From Branchiostoma floridae (lineage: Eukaryota; Chordata; Leptocardii; Amphioxiformes; Branchiostomatidae): DNA of 64,000 nucleotides. The position numbers were made by a program, and so were the translations under genes. The stretch is taken from the NCBI RefSeq assembly GCF_000003815.2, contig NC_049996.1, forward strand, positions 2,290,647 to 2,354,646, written 5' to 3'. Under the pieces are notes generated by a model. That model was not told the origin of the DNA and ran no database searches. It was given only the letters and a program-made list of their open reading frames with translations. Below are positions 32,673 through 45,440 of the stretch, piece by piece (the first letter of the stretch is position 1; the number at the start of each line of letters is the position of its first letter).

Positions 32673-32800
32673 ATAAGAACGGATCATGCCTTCGAGAGTT
32701 ATCAACCAAAGATTGATGTGTACAGAATTCTTTTTCCCTACAATTATCATAGAGTGGAACTCATCGCCACCAAGTACTGTTCGTAGGGACATCCTAAGTT
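32673..32800 (+). pseudogene. LINE relic: C-terminal end of a non-LTR reverse transcriptase
   Basis: The plus frame reads RTDHAFESYQPKIDVYR, shifts by one base, then FFPTIIIEWNSSPPSTVRRD and a stop. The pattern Y..R.SFFPRTI.EWN.LP..V is the usual C-terminal tail of CR1/L2-type LINE reverse transcriptases. The frameshift and lack of upstream domains show it is dead. Confidence 0.6.
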
Positions 32801-32884
32801 GATAGCTTTGAACATTTGTTTACAGCTAGGTGTGGAAAGGTTAGATGAGACAGGTAGTTAAGTGTAATAACTGTAATACATCCA

Positions 32885-33003
32885 CAAAGATTAGACATCC
32901 AGGTAATAAGATATGACAAAAAAGCAGTTACTCAAGCAACTGGATATGATTTTGGAAACGGTTAGACGTTTCAGATAGTATCCACTATCTTTCGTGAGTG
33001 ATA
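32885..33003 (-). repeat. Degraded Penelope-like terminal segment with a broken hammerhead motif
   Basis: It matches the 10 kb copies (TTAGACATCCAGGTAATAAG, ACTCAAGCAACTGGATATG). On the minus strand (33003-32961) the core reads CTCACGA instead of CTGACGA and stem I is mismatched, so it should be inactive. Stem II is AGATAG/CTATCT, paired but different from the 10 kb copies. Confidence 0.65.
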
Positions 33004-34372
33004 ATACTGTAATAATATGTCCAGCTGATACCGTGCTGCGTACTTACAAAGCTGGTGTATTACACTGAAGGGCAGTTAGAATGGTTATTTAGATTATATA
33101 GAATGATAGAGTGTTAACTGCTGATAGCTTCATTCTATGACTATGAGGCTAGGCAGTAAAATCACCCCATGACTTGGATAATAGGGGACAAATGCTTTAG
33201 AAAAGCAATTACAATTTGAAAATGGAGATCTAGTATTATATCGTACATTTTGCACTTGTAGCTTAAGAAATCTCTAAAAAAACTCAAAATGATGAATCTG
33301 TTTCAAGTACAGATTAATTTCTTCTCACCCGACCAGAAATATCACATTATCACTATATCAGTAATGCATGTATGTCGGATGAATGTTAAATACGCGTCTT
33401 GGTGCCATGTCATGCAAGGCAACACTTCAAAGAACAGCAATGCCCTCAACAAGTGCTGTCAAGATTGAGTTGGACCCATTCCAGGTTTCAAACTTACTGG
33501 TCTGTAAGTGGCTGGTACTGTTGGGATTTGAATCTAAAGGGATGGTTTTAGTTCCGTGATCTTTGTTGACTTGGTGTGCAATCATCGCCGCTGTGTACAG
33601 AAATTTTATTTTCAGTGTGTCTGAATATTTGTGTTCTTGTGTGTTTGTAGGGTATTTCAATAAAATGTCAGAGTGATGGGAAGTGATTAGGAAGATGGTA
33701 ACACACAAAGTGTGTTAGCCTTTTAGGAGTGACAGGAAGTAGAGATCAGAGGTGGTAGAGCTAGTAGTCAATTATCAGACATGACAGGTCATGAGGTCAA
33801 TGGAAGAGTCCACTGATACATGATCACACCAGGAGGTATTGTATATTGTCTGTCAGTCTTTTTGCACTGGTACATTTTCTATCAGTATCATTGTAGATTC
33901 AGTGCCTTATGTGTTACTAGCATGAATTGCCCGTGGTATTGCCTCCAGTAGGCAAACCTTTCTTGAATCTATACCGTTGTGTGGATGCATCTGTACCTTT
34001 GAGTATTTGGGCTGTAATCTAACCTAAGATGCCATTGATGTCATCATTACACGCGATGGACATCTGAGAAATGTAACGTGGCTCTCGACTGAAAGTGGAG
34101 CTGTATAGAAATGTCCTTAAGTGCCTTATAATCTGTTATATGCCATCATCAAAGAGTGAAGGGTCAGATTTGCTGGGTATGATTTTTTGGTCTATAGCCT
34201 TTGGATTGTAAGCAAAGTAAGGTTACATAGATTGTGTACGTTATACTTATAGATAATGTAGCCTGTTACCTCATTCTATGGGTGCCAAAGTACAGATATT
34301 TGAATGATGCCTTTGGTGGCTAACCTCAGGAAATGTAATACAGTAACTATATATTACTTGCATAACACTGTA
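33004..34372. other. Intronic or intergenic sequence, nothing recognised
   Basis: AT-rich. The 93-codon minus frame at 33427-33708 has no domain and no convincing splice context. Confidence 0.4.
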
Positions 34373-34742
34373 CAGGGTTCGAAATACACATACTTAACTT
34401 GCAATTTGCACATAATTTTTGAGATTTGCATGTAAAATTATTCTGAACTTGCAATCTTGCATGTTGAAAATACCTGGCCTATTGGAAAAATACTGAGGAA
34501 TTAGACCCCCTACTCTTAGACAAAAAGACAAATGGACGTGTGTCTTTATCCTTTCTTGTTTTTGCCAGTAACTTTCTCCGGTAGCTTTACTAGATGTAAT
34601 CAAAATTCACCGATTCAAGCTAGCGATACTCGTTGCCATCGCCGCCTAGTTGTATTTTGCATGTAAATTTTTCAAATTGCATGTAAAATTTTTGCCAACT
34701 TGCAATTTTGCATGTAGCAAAAAAAAAGTATTTCGATCCCTG
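34373..34742. mobile_element. hAT-like MITE, 370 bp
   Basis: Ends CAGGGTTCGAAATAC and GTATTTCGATCCCTG are inverted repeats (14 of 15). Subterminal motifs CTTGCAATTTGC and TTGCATGTAAAATT recur in both halves. The CAGGG start is typical of hAT elements. I could not find a clean 8-base duplication. Confidence 0.7.
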
Positions 34743-34783
34743 CTGTATGTCTCTATACTACTTGGAGTTAGAGCCACAATATA

Positions 34784-36238
34784 CTCTCATGTCCCTAATA
34801 AACATACCTTCCGGAATAAACATACCCCCCGGACAAATCTTCAAAATCTAATAAACATACCCCCCGGAATAAACATACCCCCCGGAAAATGACCAAATTG
34901 ACATGTAGACTGTGTCCATGCCACTTCTGTTCAAGGGAAAGAAGATAATAAGCAGGTAGGTTATTTTTATTTACATATACCTGATCACCAAATCAGTTCA
35001 ATATAGCTGTATGAATAATGAATATTGAATAACTATAGATATCTTGTTCAAATTATAATATTTTCTCCATTTTCTAATGAAAGGTATACAGACTCCTAAC
35101 CAGGGGCCAACAGTGCTTTCAAATTCAACAAGTGAAAATTTACATGATACATGAATTTTCTACTCAGAACTTGAAGCAAGTAATCAATAAATATTTTTGT
35201 ACATTACTTAGAATTACTGGCATATCAATAAAATCATTATAAATATAGCTCCAAGTACTCAACCATATATGTTTTAGACATAACCACCAATTAAAACACA
35301 CATCAACACTCCCAAAATGGACACAAACTGTTCACAAAGTTTTTGTGAGAGCTCGTCTGTGAAGTAGCCCAGCATTCAGGCCACAAATACTAAATATGTT
35401 ACAGATTATATTTTGACACTAGAAACCGCTAAAATTAGAAAATTTTATGATTATTTCTGAAATTCAACACTCTGAAAATATATATGACATTTTGTGCCCA
35501 TCATTACACCGAAATAAAATCATTTTCACCCGTTTACGGCCTCATTTTAGTGATTCGAATCTGCATGCAACAGGGTGCTAGCTTTACTGTCAGTGCGTGT
35601 TATTCCTGGCAGCCATGTTGGATCAGTTTCGGTCTTTTTCTTCAAGTTTAAAGCTGTTTTTACGGACGGATTTCTGCTGTTTTTGGAGAATTTGCGGCCC
35701 CAAAACTCACATTACAAGGGAAAGAAGGTTCTAATTGTTGTTTCTTATGTGAAGGAATTATCATACGCTGCCGATAGCGCATGGAACCACATGGTCGGAA
35801 AATATATACTGTACCTGTACATGCTAAAATTATGTGATCAGTGTGTTCATTTACGATGTAAATAGAGACTGTAAAAGTTGTTTATATAAAAAATTGTGCT
35901 TCAAAACGTCAGTGTGGCGGCTTATTTTCCCAATAATAACATTTACTTTGTACATTCATAGCGAAATCGACCGATATTTTACATAATCGCTAGGATGTTT
36001 GGGTCACAGTGGAGGGGAAATCCGAGCCGCTTCGGCCAAAAATAGTGAATTTTGAGCAAAAATACCGCGGACATATGGACAGAAAACCCCAAACTTTTTA
36101 TCATGCGGTTGTCCCTGGTTAGCAAAGCCCCAATTTTCAAAAAAATAATAAACGTACCGTCCCAAATAAGAACGTACCGGGTGGAATTTTCCTGGGAAAA
36201 AAATAAACGTCCCGGTACGTTTATTAGGGACATGAGAG
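34784..36238. mobile_element. TA-flanked non-autonomous DNA element, 1455 bp
   Basis: Inverted ends of about 25 bases (CTCTCATGTCCCTAATAAAC and its mirror, one mismatch) are flanked by TA (34782-34783 and 36239-36240). The subterminal unit ATAAACATACCCCCCGG repeats about four times at the left, with ATAAACGTACCG-type units at the right. The element splits one unit of the 154-bp tandem repeat at 36241-36540. The unbroken unit shows the empty site CACAATGTACAG. No transposase frame. Confidence 0.85.
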
Positions 36239-36240
36239 TA

Positions 36241-36540
36241 CAGGGATTCTCATGTTATCCGTCAAGCTATGCTGATAGAATCAACTTCAACCATTCGACA
36301 GCCAGTAGAACAGATCTGACTTCCTCCAAGATTGAACGTAGGGATCAGGTCTAGGTTTCCTAGGAAAAATCCTTGGAGTTAGAGCCACAATGTACAGTGA
36401 TTCTCTTGTTATCTCCCAAGCTATATGCTGATAGAATCAACTTCAACCATTCGACAGCCAGTAGAACAGATCTAACGTCCTCCAAGATTGAACGTAGGGA
36501 TCAGGTCTAGGTTTCCCAGGATGGATCCTTAGAGCCACTT
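36241..36540 (+). repeat. 154-bp tandem repeat, two units plus a piece left of the transposon
   Basis: Units start at 36241 and 36395 (GATTCTC, then AGAATCAACTTCAACCATTC through GATCAGGTCTAGGTTTCC). The trailing GGAGTTAGAGCCACAAT of another unit lies at 34764-34780, on the far side of the inserted element. Confidence 0.85.
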
Positions 36541-38599
36541 TAAGCCGAGAACCCAGGGTATCAGTTTGTGACCCTTATTACACATTTGTTGGGCCGGGCC
36601 CATCGCTGTAAACTGCTGGAATTGCTTGCTGTCAGATGTGATGTATTCAGCAATGAATAGGGCTGTTTGGGTCCCAGAGCTGCTGTTGACTTTTGCCACA
36701 GTTGCTTTTTGAGAGCGCAAGGTGCCGGTTATAATAGCGAGTCCCAATCTCAGTGCAAAGCAGGGAGCCGTTGATTCTTTTAGAAGGGAGTGATGTATTA
36801 TGTAGAAACATGACCAGAAAGCAAAATTCAATAGCTACCATTGCAGGCTCCCTAGTTTTCGGCTCATTATTTTATAGTATGTGCTGTTTTCTGATTATAC
36901 TGGGTAGTTGAAACTTGGTACAATTTGAAAAAAATCTTATGCATGTTGTTGTACATGTACCTCTTTGAAATACAGTGTACATGATTGTATTTAGAATTTT
37001 TTAAAATTTATTGTTTTATTCATTTTGTGAATTTCTCTTAATAATATGCATTTTCCTATTGGCACCCATATACATGTTGTATACTGATATAAAAATGCAG
37101 CAACAGGCACATGTGTGCATATTACAAGACTCTGAAGACAGGAAATAAGACTTTTCATAACCTATTCTGGGACCTATGGCCTAACTTCCTGTCAGTGATT
37201 TCCAGTTGCCTAGCAACCTTGCCATTGCGATCTTTCCATCCTACCACTCCTAATACACCTAATACATAATCTCACATCCTGCAACCAATTACACAGGCTG
37301 AAACAATACCTCCATTTTCACGTAGGTAAATAGCACATACACATGTAGTTAAAGAAGTCCCACCAAAAGCTTGTTACAGAAGCTAGTGATATTAACTGCT
37401 CACAGCAAATGTAGAATACTGTCTGTGTGTCATTATATTAATATGAATTGTTATTCATTTTTCCTCAAAAAAGCATTTCATAGTTTAAGAAATGATCTCA
37501 TTTTTTAAGGTTTGACTTCTGAAACTGTTAGCTATTGCAAAGGATGTTAATCGTGATATATAGGTTATCGAACCATGTTAATGATCACCTCATTTGGAAT
37601 CATTTTCCTGATGGCCTGTCTAATGATACTGCGCCAAGGTAGTATAGGTGATTTATTATCACCATATACAGGAAAATAATGAATGCATGAACATCATGAT
37701 GTAGTATCTTGTCAGCAGTATAATATATCAGCAACAATATGTAGCAAGATGAAATGAATTTGAAACTTGCTTCCAATGAATGCACATTTGTAAATCCTGG
37801 TAAGAAATTGGTTTGTTATGAATAAGACTATTATGATGGCCATACGTTTTAGATGATGTATACAATCTTTTCATGACGGTTAATGCATATGATACTAGGA
37901 ATAGCTAAACTTGGCATTGAACCTTTTGTTTGGTGTAACATTAATTTCTTTTATGATACATTGTATGTGAAACATGTCTAGCTTCATAATGAGCTCCAAA
38001 CTATGGTTGAATGAATCTACACAATTAAATCATGAATTATGGCAGATTTTTTTGTGTTGACCAATGCTTGATGCCATGACTGACAAGTAACTGGTATCAA
38101 AGTCTCACTCATGGAAAAGTCTTACTTGCCCGATCGGACAAGTGGGGTAGGATGTGCTCTTGTCCGGACATCACTTTTACTTGCCTTGGACATCCAACTA
38201 GTGGACTTGTCCAATCCTGAAGAGAAAGTTACTAGTAGTCTTGCAGTTCTATGTGCCAATGGGCACTACAACTACGACGTACAAGGGTCCAAACGAATGA
38301 AAACACTGCATGGACTATTTATACATGAAGGTACACATAACAAGCATCATAGACATGCGAAACCTTCTTGTCTAATCTGAATACTTCACATGGGTGTGCA
38401 GGTCGATACAACAGGCAGAAAAATCTTTAGCAAAGTCATCAGAGCTCTGATTAGTTCACAGGCTTCTCCACAAGTTCTGCCAAATAGTGGCTGATAGATG
38501 TCCTTTCATTGGTCTGGAGGTCAGAGACGAACTTGGACTATACTATTCACATTGAGGCAGTGCACAGTACGCTGTCACAGTGTACAGTATGCTGTAACG
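36541..38599. other. Intronic or intergenic sequence, nothing recognised
   Basis: A minus frame at 36529-36831 sits in slightly GC-richer sequence but has no domain. A dyad (ACTTGCCCGATCGGACAAGT) lies near 38125. Confidence 0.4.
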
Positions 38600-38813
38600 T
38601 ACTGTAACTGCAGAAATGTTCGCGGTGGATTAATATTCGCGGTTATCGTGGTGACCACTTCACCGTGAACTTAAAACCACAGCGAACATTTTTCTATTAT
38701 GGAAATAGACTGCAGTCTATATGGTGTTACCGCAAACTTAAATCCACCGCGAAAAGTCATTTTTCCCAGTACCGCGAACTTAAATCCCCGCGAACTTAAA
38801 TCAATTTACAGTA
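38600..38813. mobile_element. MITE, TACTGTAA-ended, with CGCGAACTTAAA repeats
   Basis: Ends TACTGTAA and TTACAGTA, about 214 bp. The interior is made of GTTCGCGGTGG and CCGCGAACTTAAATCC motifs in both orientations, giving strong self-pairing. Same family as 58483-58694. Confidence 0.7.
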
Positions 38814-38814
38814 T

Positions 38815-38925
38815 ACCGTATACAGTCCAACTGGATAACTTTGCATTTACACACGCTGAATTATTGTACAGAATACCCTGGCAAATTTTGTGTGCAATTA
38901 ACCTGCTTCTACTGTACATGTTATT
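38815..38925 (-). mobile_element. Fragment of the CAGTAGAAGC MITE family
   Basis: The right part ends GTGTGCAATTAACCTGCTTC then TACTGTA, and ACTGGATAACTTTGCATTTA matches the interior of 19950-20113. Confidence 0.5.
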
Positions 38926-39999
38926 TTCCCTTGATGTCAAATGATTTCAACAATTAACAAAGCACACATAACTTAAAAGAATGCATTGAATAATCTATGA
39001 AATTCATTGCTAAGTGATCTGTCAAATCTTCGGCAGCATTAGGGTTGGGTATTCCCAACTGCAACCACGATAGCCATGTCGTTGTCTTTGACGTGTGTCT
39101 ATTTGGGGACTGAAGATTTTTCGGGGAGGACTGAAAGTGGTCATCTTACAACCAAGTCTGACTATGGAAATAGTAGGTAGAAATTAGTAATTTCTATAAA
39201 TTACATTACCTGTTGGATGTACATGAATGGCGCCGCAGGTGTGGTCGTAGCTCGAATGCGAAGGCACATGTATGCTCGCCTGTACACTGGGCATACGACG
39301 ACAGTACTGGGTTGACCAGTAAGCCCCTAAACGTGTGAACACCTGACTATAGCTAGGGTTCATTTTTTTCTAAAAGTGAGTCCAAGATCTGGTCCAGGGT
39401 CATTTTATTTTTGGACTTGGCCAAGAGGAAAACAGGATTTATACATCATGTACACAGTAGGTACTGGTACCCACCCCTACGTAACATTCATTGCAGCATT
39501 GTAGCAGCCTCTAGTGAAAAGGCCTAGGAGTAGGAGGCAATCACAGTAAATGACAAATTTGTTGAGATTGGATGGACGAATCAAGCACTGTGTGATGATC
39601 TCTGACTCATTCCTAAGGCTATGACCATTTGACCATCTCATTTTACAAATTGCCAAGTGAAACTGCAAGGCTTATATTGTCCAGAAGACCTTGATACTAT
39701 TCACAAGGAAATTGAACCCTACAAATTGCTTTCTTGGATGAGCATAAGATGAGAAGAAGACCTTGAACCAAAAGTCTCTCATTTCATCTCTCATCACATC
39801 CATCCCTTTATAGGGGCACCAAAGAAGATCAGGTCTCTCCACCCTTCTTGGTTTTCCTTTCTTCTTACTGTTTCACATAGAGCCAAGTCTTTCCACTCTC
39901 AGATATCATTCTCAAATCTTTTCTATTGCCTATCCCTCTTTTGCACCAAAAATAAAAATTTATTCAATGTTGAAAACAAAAGTTTGGAGTAGGGGTGGG
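38926..39999. other. Intronic or intergenic sequence with a repeat end
   Basis: 39350-39480 resembles the right end of the 40000-40500 family (GGTACTGGTACCCACCCCTAC). The CpG-rich patch at 39225-39300 is unexplained. No gene accepted. Confidence 0.4.
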
Positions 40000-40500
40000 T
40001 TTCCAGTACAGAAGATTCAGGTACAGAATCTAGTTCAGGTCCAGACTGACCAGAGTATCAGGTCCAGGTCCGGACTTGAACCTGGACCTAATCATCTCTG
40101 AAAACTTGTGAATGGGCGATACTCAATCAAAACAATGGTCATTTTGCTACAAAGGAATCTGTTTAATGGAGTATCCGACATCCACTGGCATGTTGAAATC
40201 CTACCTTCATTTTGTAAACAACACCAACTGTCTCAGTCTGTAACTTAGACCAAGTTCAACTGTACATGTAGAAACTTTGTTAAAATGACCATCAACTCTC
40301 CTCTACTTTATTTTCTTAGACTGGCAAGCCATGAAACAACCAAACCTTGCCAGTATTAATTGTTCATTTTCTAATCGTTCCAAAATCCGCAGTCCACTGA
40401 TTTTTTTTCAGGTCTGGTTTTATCCGGACCGGTTCAACAAGGGAAAAAAAAGTTTTTTACTGGTAGAGCGGACCAGTACGTATACCCTCTCCTAGTCTGG
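40000..40500 (+). mobile_element. MITE-like element, best copy of the CAGGTCCGGACCTG family
   Basis: It starts near AGGGGTGGGTTTCCAGTAC and ends near CCAGTACGTATACCCTCTCC. The ends are imperfect inverted repeats. It shares AAAACAATGGTC, TTTGCTACAAAGGAATCT and GGAGTATCC with 11925-12075 and 60185-60625. Confidence 0.6.
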
Positions 40501-41892
40501 AGTATAGATCTGAGTGATTGTTGCAGCCTCCCTTCCTGCCAATCATCCAGGAATCCCGCAGTTATCTGTATTCGATGTCTCATCAGCAGAGTAGTTACAC
40601 TTTTTCAGTGATGACTTCCCAACCATGAAGAATGCCAAGTAATTCCACTGTTTGCGACGTGGCGAAATTTCCAGATGCATCAACCCCACAACCAGAATAT
40701 CAAGAAACCCCGGGACAGTTCTAAATGAAAATGTTGTGTATGCTGAATCGTTCCGCATGATTGAAACAGATTACGCTTGCCGGTTGGAGTCTTTTCAGGA
40801 CGTCCGAGGAGCTTGATGTCAATCCAGGCAGAAATGATTTCAACTGCCAATTTGGCTGTGATAATTCTCATGGATTAATGTGTGAAGACACTCTAACGAG
40901 TTGGTGGTTATTACTTCCTAATGCTTGAAGCAACTCCGAGAATGATAAATTTGATGCATTTTTCAGTAGAAAATTATGATACCATTCTAGGTTGAAGCAG
41001 TTTCAATGATGAAGAAGTTTCCTGAATGTGTGTGTCAATGATGAAGAAAGAAGAAAATGCATGAATGTCAGCAAAAATATATGTTGTGGCATACCTCGGC
41101 TGCCAACATTTGATATAGGTGTGTGAAGCCATTTGGTATTTTACAGTATCACACTGGCTTTTACTTGTATCACACAAATTATTTGGACACAATGTTGCAT
41201 ATGTCCTGTGCATTACATTCACCATTCATTGTCTATGATTTTTATGTTTGAAGACACCAAAAAACTGCTGAAGATTTCTGCATTAAAATGTGTGGGTTTT
41301 CTTTTTGGTGAGTGTAATATTTAGTGGGTCAAGTTGGCCTTTACTTTACTAGTAGGCAGTCATCAGTTACATGTACTTTCACTCCTGTACCTCAGTTGTA
41401 TACAGAATATAACAAAGTGTATTCTCTTTGTGATGTCTCATGTAATGTTTATCCTCCACAAAAAAGATAATATGGATGTCATCTGTACATACAGGATTCT
41501 GATGATCCGACACCCCTACAGAAAATACCAATATTTCAACCAATGCTAGATAGATGAAAAATGATATGTGATAGTACACGTTCTAAAAACATGCACTGAG
41601 TAACAATCCGTTTTAAGTCAACATTTTGCAAGATGATAACTGACATCAAGATTTGGGGTCTCCAGAGGATGTCATCCGTGAAATCAACTTTATGTGAGTG
41701 GTAACAAGTTTTGAAATGTCAGGGGTTGACACCGCTGACTTCAATCTGTGTATCATTATAGTGGCAGTTAGGAATGTCAGGTTCCATATGTTTTTCAAAT
41801 GTGAAAGGTTATCGTGTTGACTCCCATGCTAAGAAGTTTGAGAAGTCCAGAAATTAGTGTTGGGACTTGTATTCTCTAGTATGTAACTTGTA
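40501..41892. other. Intronic or intergenic sequence, nothing recognised
   Basis: Minus frames at 40543-40871 overlap in different phases, as expected of a decayed coding relic, but I recognise no domain. Confidence 0.35.
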
Positions 41893-42470
41893 CATGCTAT
41901 AGGGTGCGTAGTCCAGTTTTTTTAACGGCCTTGCATTTGAATTCTGGCTGTGTCAATCACCTATTTGTTACTATGATATTTGTAAGAGGAACGCTACTGA
42001 AAAGGGCGCGATTGGATCCTTCTAATCTAAGGACAGGACTTTAGACTGTGGCCCAGTCTGCATTGGGTTTTTAAAGAGCCAGGGAAATGGACCATTATTA
42101 TCCTGTCAAACATTATAGAACAAAGAGTTTTCTATTTTGAACACCCACCCACATTAAAGTCATGATCCGTCCCAGTGGGTCAGAAATTTCAAAGAAAAAC
42201 GCTTCTATGTTGAAGACTACACCCCCCAAGTATAGACTGAACCCAGTGGATGTAGCCTTCAACAGAGAAGGCAACACATTTTTTTACCTTTTCTGAGAGG
42301 ATTTCAAGCCAAAAAGTTATAACCGGCAGTTCTGTCCTATTATTAATTGTTGTTTTTCTGTATTAGTGTTGAGATAGAACCATGAGCGAATAGCGCCTCT
42401 GTTCTCTGTCTTGACCAGCTAGAAGAATAGCTCTTTGCTCAGCTAAACTGTTTGTCATTAATTTCAGTTT
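41893..42470 (+). repeat. tRNA-derived SINE, family 4, split by about 250 bp of foreign sequence
   Basis: The head GCGTAGTCCAG and CATTTGAATTCTGGCTGTG, with AAGGACAGGACTTTAGA, match the start of the 31145 and 59925 copies. The tail CTGTCTTGACCAGC and AGAATAGCTC follows only after 42330. The segment at about 42075-42330 is absent from the other copies. Confidence 0.55.
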
Positions 42471-43989
42471 TTTAAATTCTCATCAAAGTAGGTGTATACT
42501 TTAAGGATAGATTGTAACAAGTTGAACGTTAAGCTGACCTCATATCTTTAAATGTAAACACATCTTTTCATACAGCTCCCAAAAGGATGACATTTTTTGT
42601 CGTTTGATGATTCCTAGCTTTCAGGATCCAATGTCACGGTTCAACGTGCAAGCAATAAATGGTTAAGTACCTATAAGAGAGTTTCCTTGTACTCTGACAT
42701 ATGCATGTTCCTATCTCAGAGTAACATGACTGCCAGTTTAAGTATCAGATGTAGTCAGCAAGTCTGGTGGATAGATCACTCTTTTGTGTACCCTGACTTT
42801 TACATGGCTTTGTACTATCTTGTAAGTTGACTGGAGGTTATTTATCTACGACAATGTTTGAAATACTGGGCGTATTTCATGTACTTTTGTGCCCCCTACA
42901 TTGAAGCTGTGCAGCTAATTTTCAACTTGGGGTGCACTTATTGTGACTAAGCTTTACCCACCTTTATTCTTTAGTTTAGTGCACCTACAATTCTCGTAAA
43001 CGAATTTTGAGCCCATATTGGATAAAACAAGTGAAAGAAACTAGGCATACTGTACATACTGAAGTTAAAATGTCCATGCTACGACCAGCACAGTCAAACA
43101 TAAAAAGGCATGTACTAGCAAATATACTGTCTGTTCCTGTGTTTTTAGAAACAGTTACCTTGAACTAGAGTTTGAACCTGAAACCTATATTACAATGTCC
43201 ACCACGTTCCTTGAGACCTTTGGTATGTAGCGCATGATGTTCTTTATGCGCAAAAGGCACTCCGTGTCTTATCCTGATTAGCTCATGCTTTTAAAGCTGT
43301 AAAACTTGGATCACCTCTCTAACACCGGTTGTAAACTTTCTTTTAGGGTACTCTGAGATGCTGCAAATTGTCAGATATATCGCCTGTAGCAGTGCAGATT
43401 TATCTCTCTGAAAAATGAGGATAAAATGTTTAAATTTTATGTTGTTTTAAACTCTCATAATGTTAAAATGATAGTTATCTAATAAAGAACTGAAAATTAA
43501 AGACAAAACAAACTTATTAGATACTGTAACACAAGGTGTGATATTACCGGCTATGCCAATAGTTAGGGACGTTGACATTTTTACCTCCAGGAAAGAGGTT
43601 CACCTCAGATGGAGGTACTGTTTCTGGTTGTGCTTTTGTGTTTGTACCTATAGCTACCGGTAGTATAACTTATAAGGTCTTTTTGATGGATTTGTAAACT
43701 ATGAATTTTAGTATGTTCTTGGTAGTAAGTGAGTATTTTTAGGTACTGTGCACAGCATTAGAGGCTGGTACCCCCTTCTTGGAAATCGTGTGGTATAGTC
43801 CATGTCTGCCTGATGAGGTCAATGACCTCAAATTGGGACATCCAAATTGAATAGCACATGATAAGGCTAGTGTTATGGCACTAAAATTCTCAAATACCCT
43901 AAATTCACAGAGCTATGAGATCTTTTATTTCTTGTTCAGTTGTTGTTATCTGTTAGCATTTTGCAAATGCAAGCTTATTCTCTCTATCA
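42471..43989. other. Intronic or intergenic sequence, nothing recognised
   Basis: AT-rich. A short dyad of CCTCC and GGAGG elements lies around 43583-43620. No gene accepted. Confidence 0.4.
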
Positions 43990-44640
43990 GACTGAGTGTT
44001 CTAGCTAAAGCCAGCCTAAAACTTTGTTCCATCCCCAGGATTTTGAATGGAAGTCTTGTCGAAGGCGTGACGGTCCTTGGGGGTGCAAAGACATGCTCCC
44101 ATCTGGAATGCTATTTCCTTGATTTTGAAGGGCAAATTTTGCTGGTAGACTCAGCTTGGTTCAATTAATTTCTATACATGCCGACTTTTGTCCGTCACAG
44201 AGGATGGAGTTGGCAAATTTTTTGTCTGTCCCTAGCAGAAAGGAAGGACAGAACCCTGCTCTCTATACAGCTCATTGACAGTCTACCAGCTGTTGTCACA
44301 GTCCATCCACTGTGCTATTCTTGTGGCCACTGCTTATACAGGACTGCTTAGCAGGATGTTGCTGTACTTGCTGTATTGATTTGTGAAGACTGCAGCAGGA
44401 TGTAACATGCTGTGCAAACAAGGTGTTTGTCAATGTACAGCTTTTCCTACAGCTTAAGGATTAGTCAAGAGTCATTCCGTAGTCTGGGTTTTCTCAACGT
44501 TATAACAGGGTTCTAGCCAGCATCTGTCCTTCCAAATTTTGCTGCTGGGGATGGAAAAAAATTTTGCCAATTCCTTCCTCTGTGACAGACAAAAATCGTC
44601 ATATAAAGATACTAATTGAACCAATCCTAGTCTAACTGCC
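43990..44640. mobile_element. Inverted-repeat element with arms of about 120 bp
   Basis: 44145-44260 (GGTTCAATTAATT, CCGACTTTTGTC, GTCACAGAGGA, TTGGCAAATTTT) is inverted at 44515-44640 (CCTCTGTGACAGAC, AAATCGTCAT, CTAATTGAACC). The sequences GTTCTAGCTAAAGCCAGC and GTTCTAGCCAGCATCTG mark the outer parts. Target duplication not resolved. Confidence 0.55.
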
Positions 44641-45194
44641 AAATTTGCCCCTTAGAATGAAGGAAATAGCATTTCAGAATAGAATAAAACCTGCAAAGAA
44701 CCATGACTATAGTAACATGATATACATTACACTATAAGTATGATAAATGTAATACTGTTTAGTCTAATTACCATTGCTTTGACTACCACTGTGCCTCCTT
44801 ATACTTGCAACTGAAGACTTTTATGCAACAAGTAAAGACTTCATGTATGTGATTTGCAGTTTTAATTATTATAGTCATTGTAGTGTGTGTGATGTATGAT
44901 ACTATAAAAACCTTTGGCATTATTACTGTGGGTGTAAACTATAAACAAACGGGATGCCTGTGTAGCAGCTGACTGATGATTATGACAATAAACACACACA
45001 TGTAGAACAAATTATATGTCACAGATAGTATACCATATTTTTGGAAATTATTGATCAGATTGTTTGACCTTTAAAAGTGCAGACAGAATGGAGAATTGAC
45101 TGCCACAGATCAAATCCCAACACATATACATGTACATGTAGCAATTTCTTTTCTTAAGTCTAAAGAGGGGCACAGCACCCCAATGCCCTAACCA

Positions 45195-45440
45195 TATGCC
45201 CCCTTACCCAGGGGAGCAGATTAAAACATAAAATTCAGATTGACCAGGGATGCTACTGGGTCACATGTGGCTTAAATCGTCAATTGTGACCTGTCTGAAA
45301 ATAATTTCTCCCTACAAGAAACCGTAAAACACTTAAAATTCTCAAAAACTCCACTCTTTGTCATCATACAGAATACTGCTTCTTGCCTCCATGCAAATCC
45401 ATTCTCAAACTAGAGCTGCAAATTTTTTTGCAAAAATGCA
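45195..45440 (+). repeat. Degenerate interspersed repeat (copy of 14930-15130)
   Basis: TTACCCAGGGGAGCAGATTA, AAATTCAGATTGACCAGGGA, CTGGGTCACATG and GACCTGTCTGAAAATAA match the other copy in order. Confidence 0.55.

Noticed and set aside
32673-32800. Functional LINE
   Set aside because: Only the C-terminal tail remains and it is frameshifted.
40543-40871. Adjacent minus frames as a protein relic
   Set aside because: The open stretches alternate frames but no family could be named, so it is not listed as a pseudogene.
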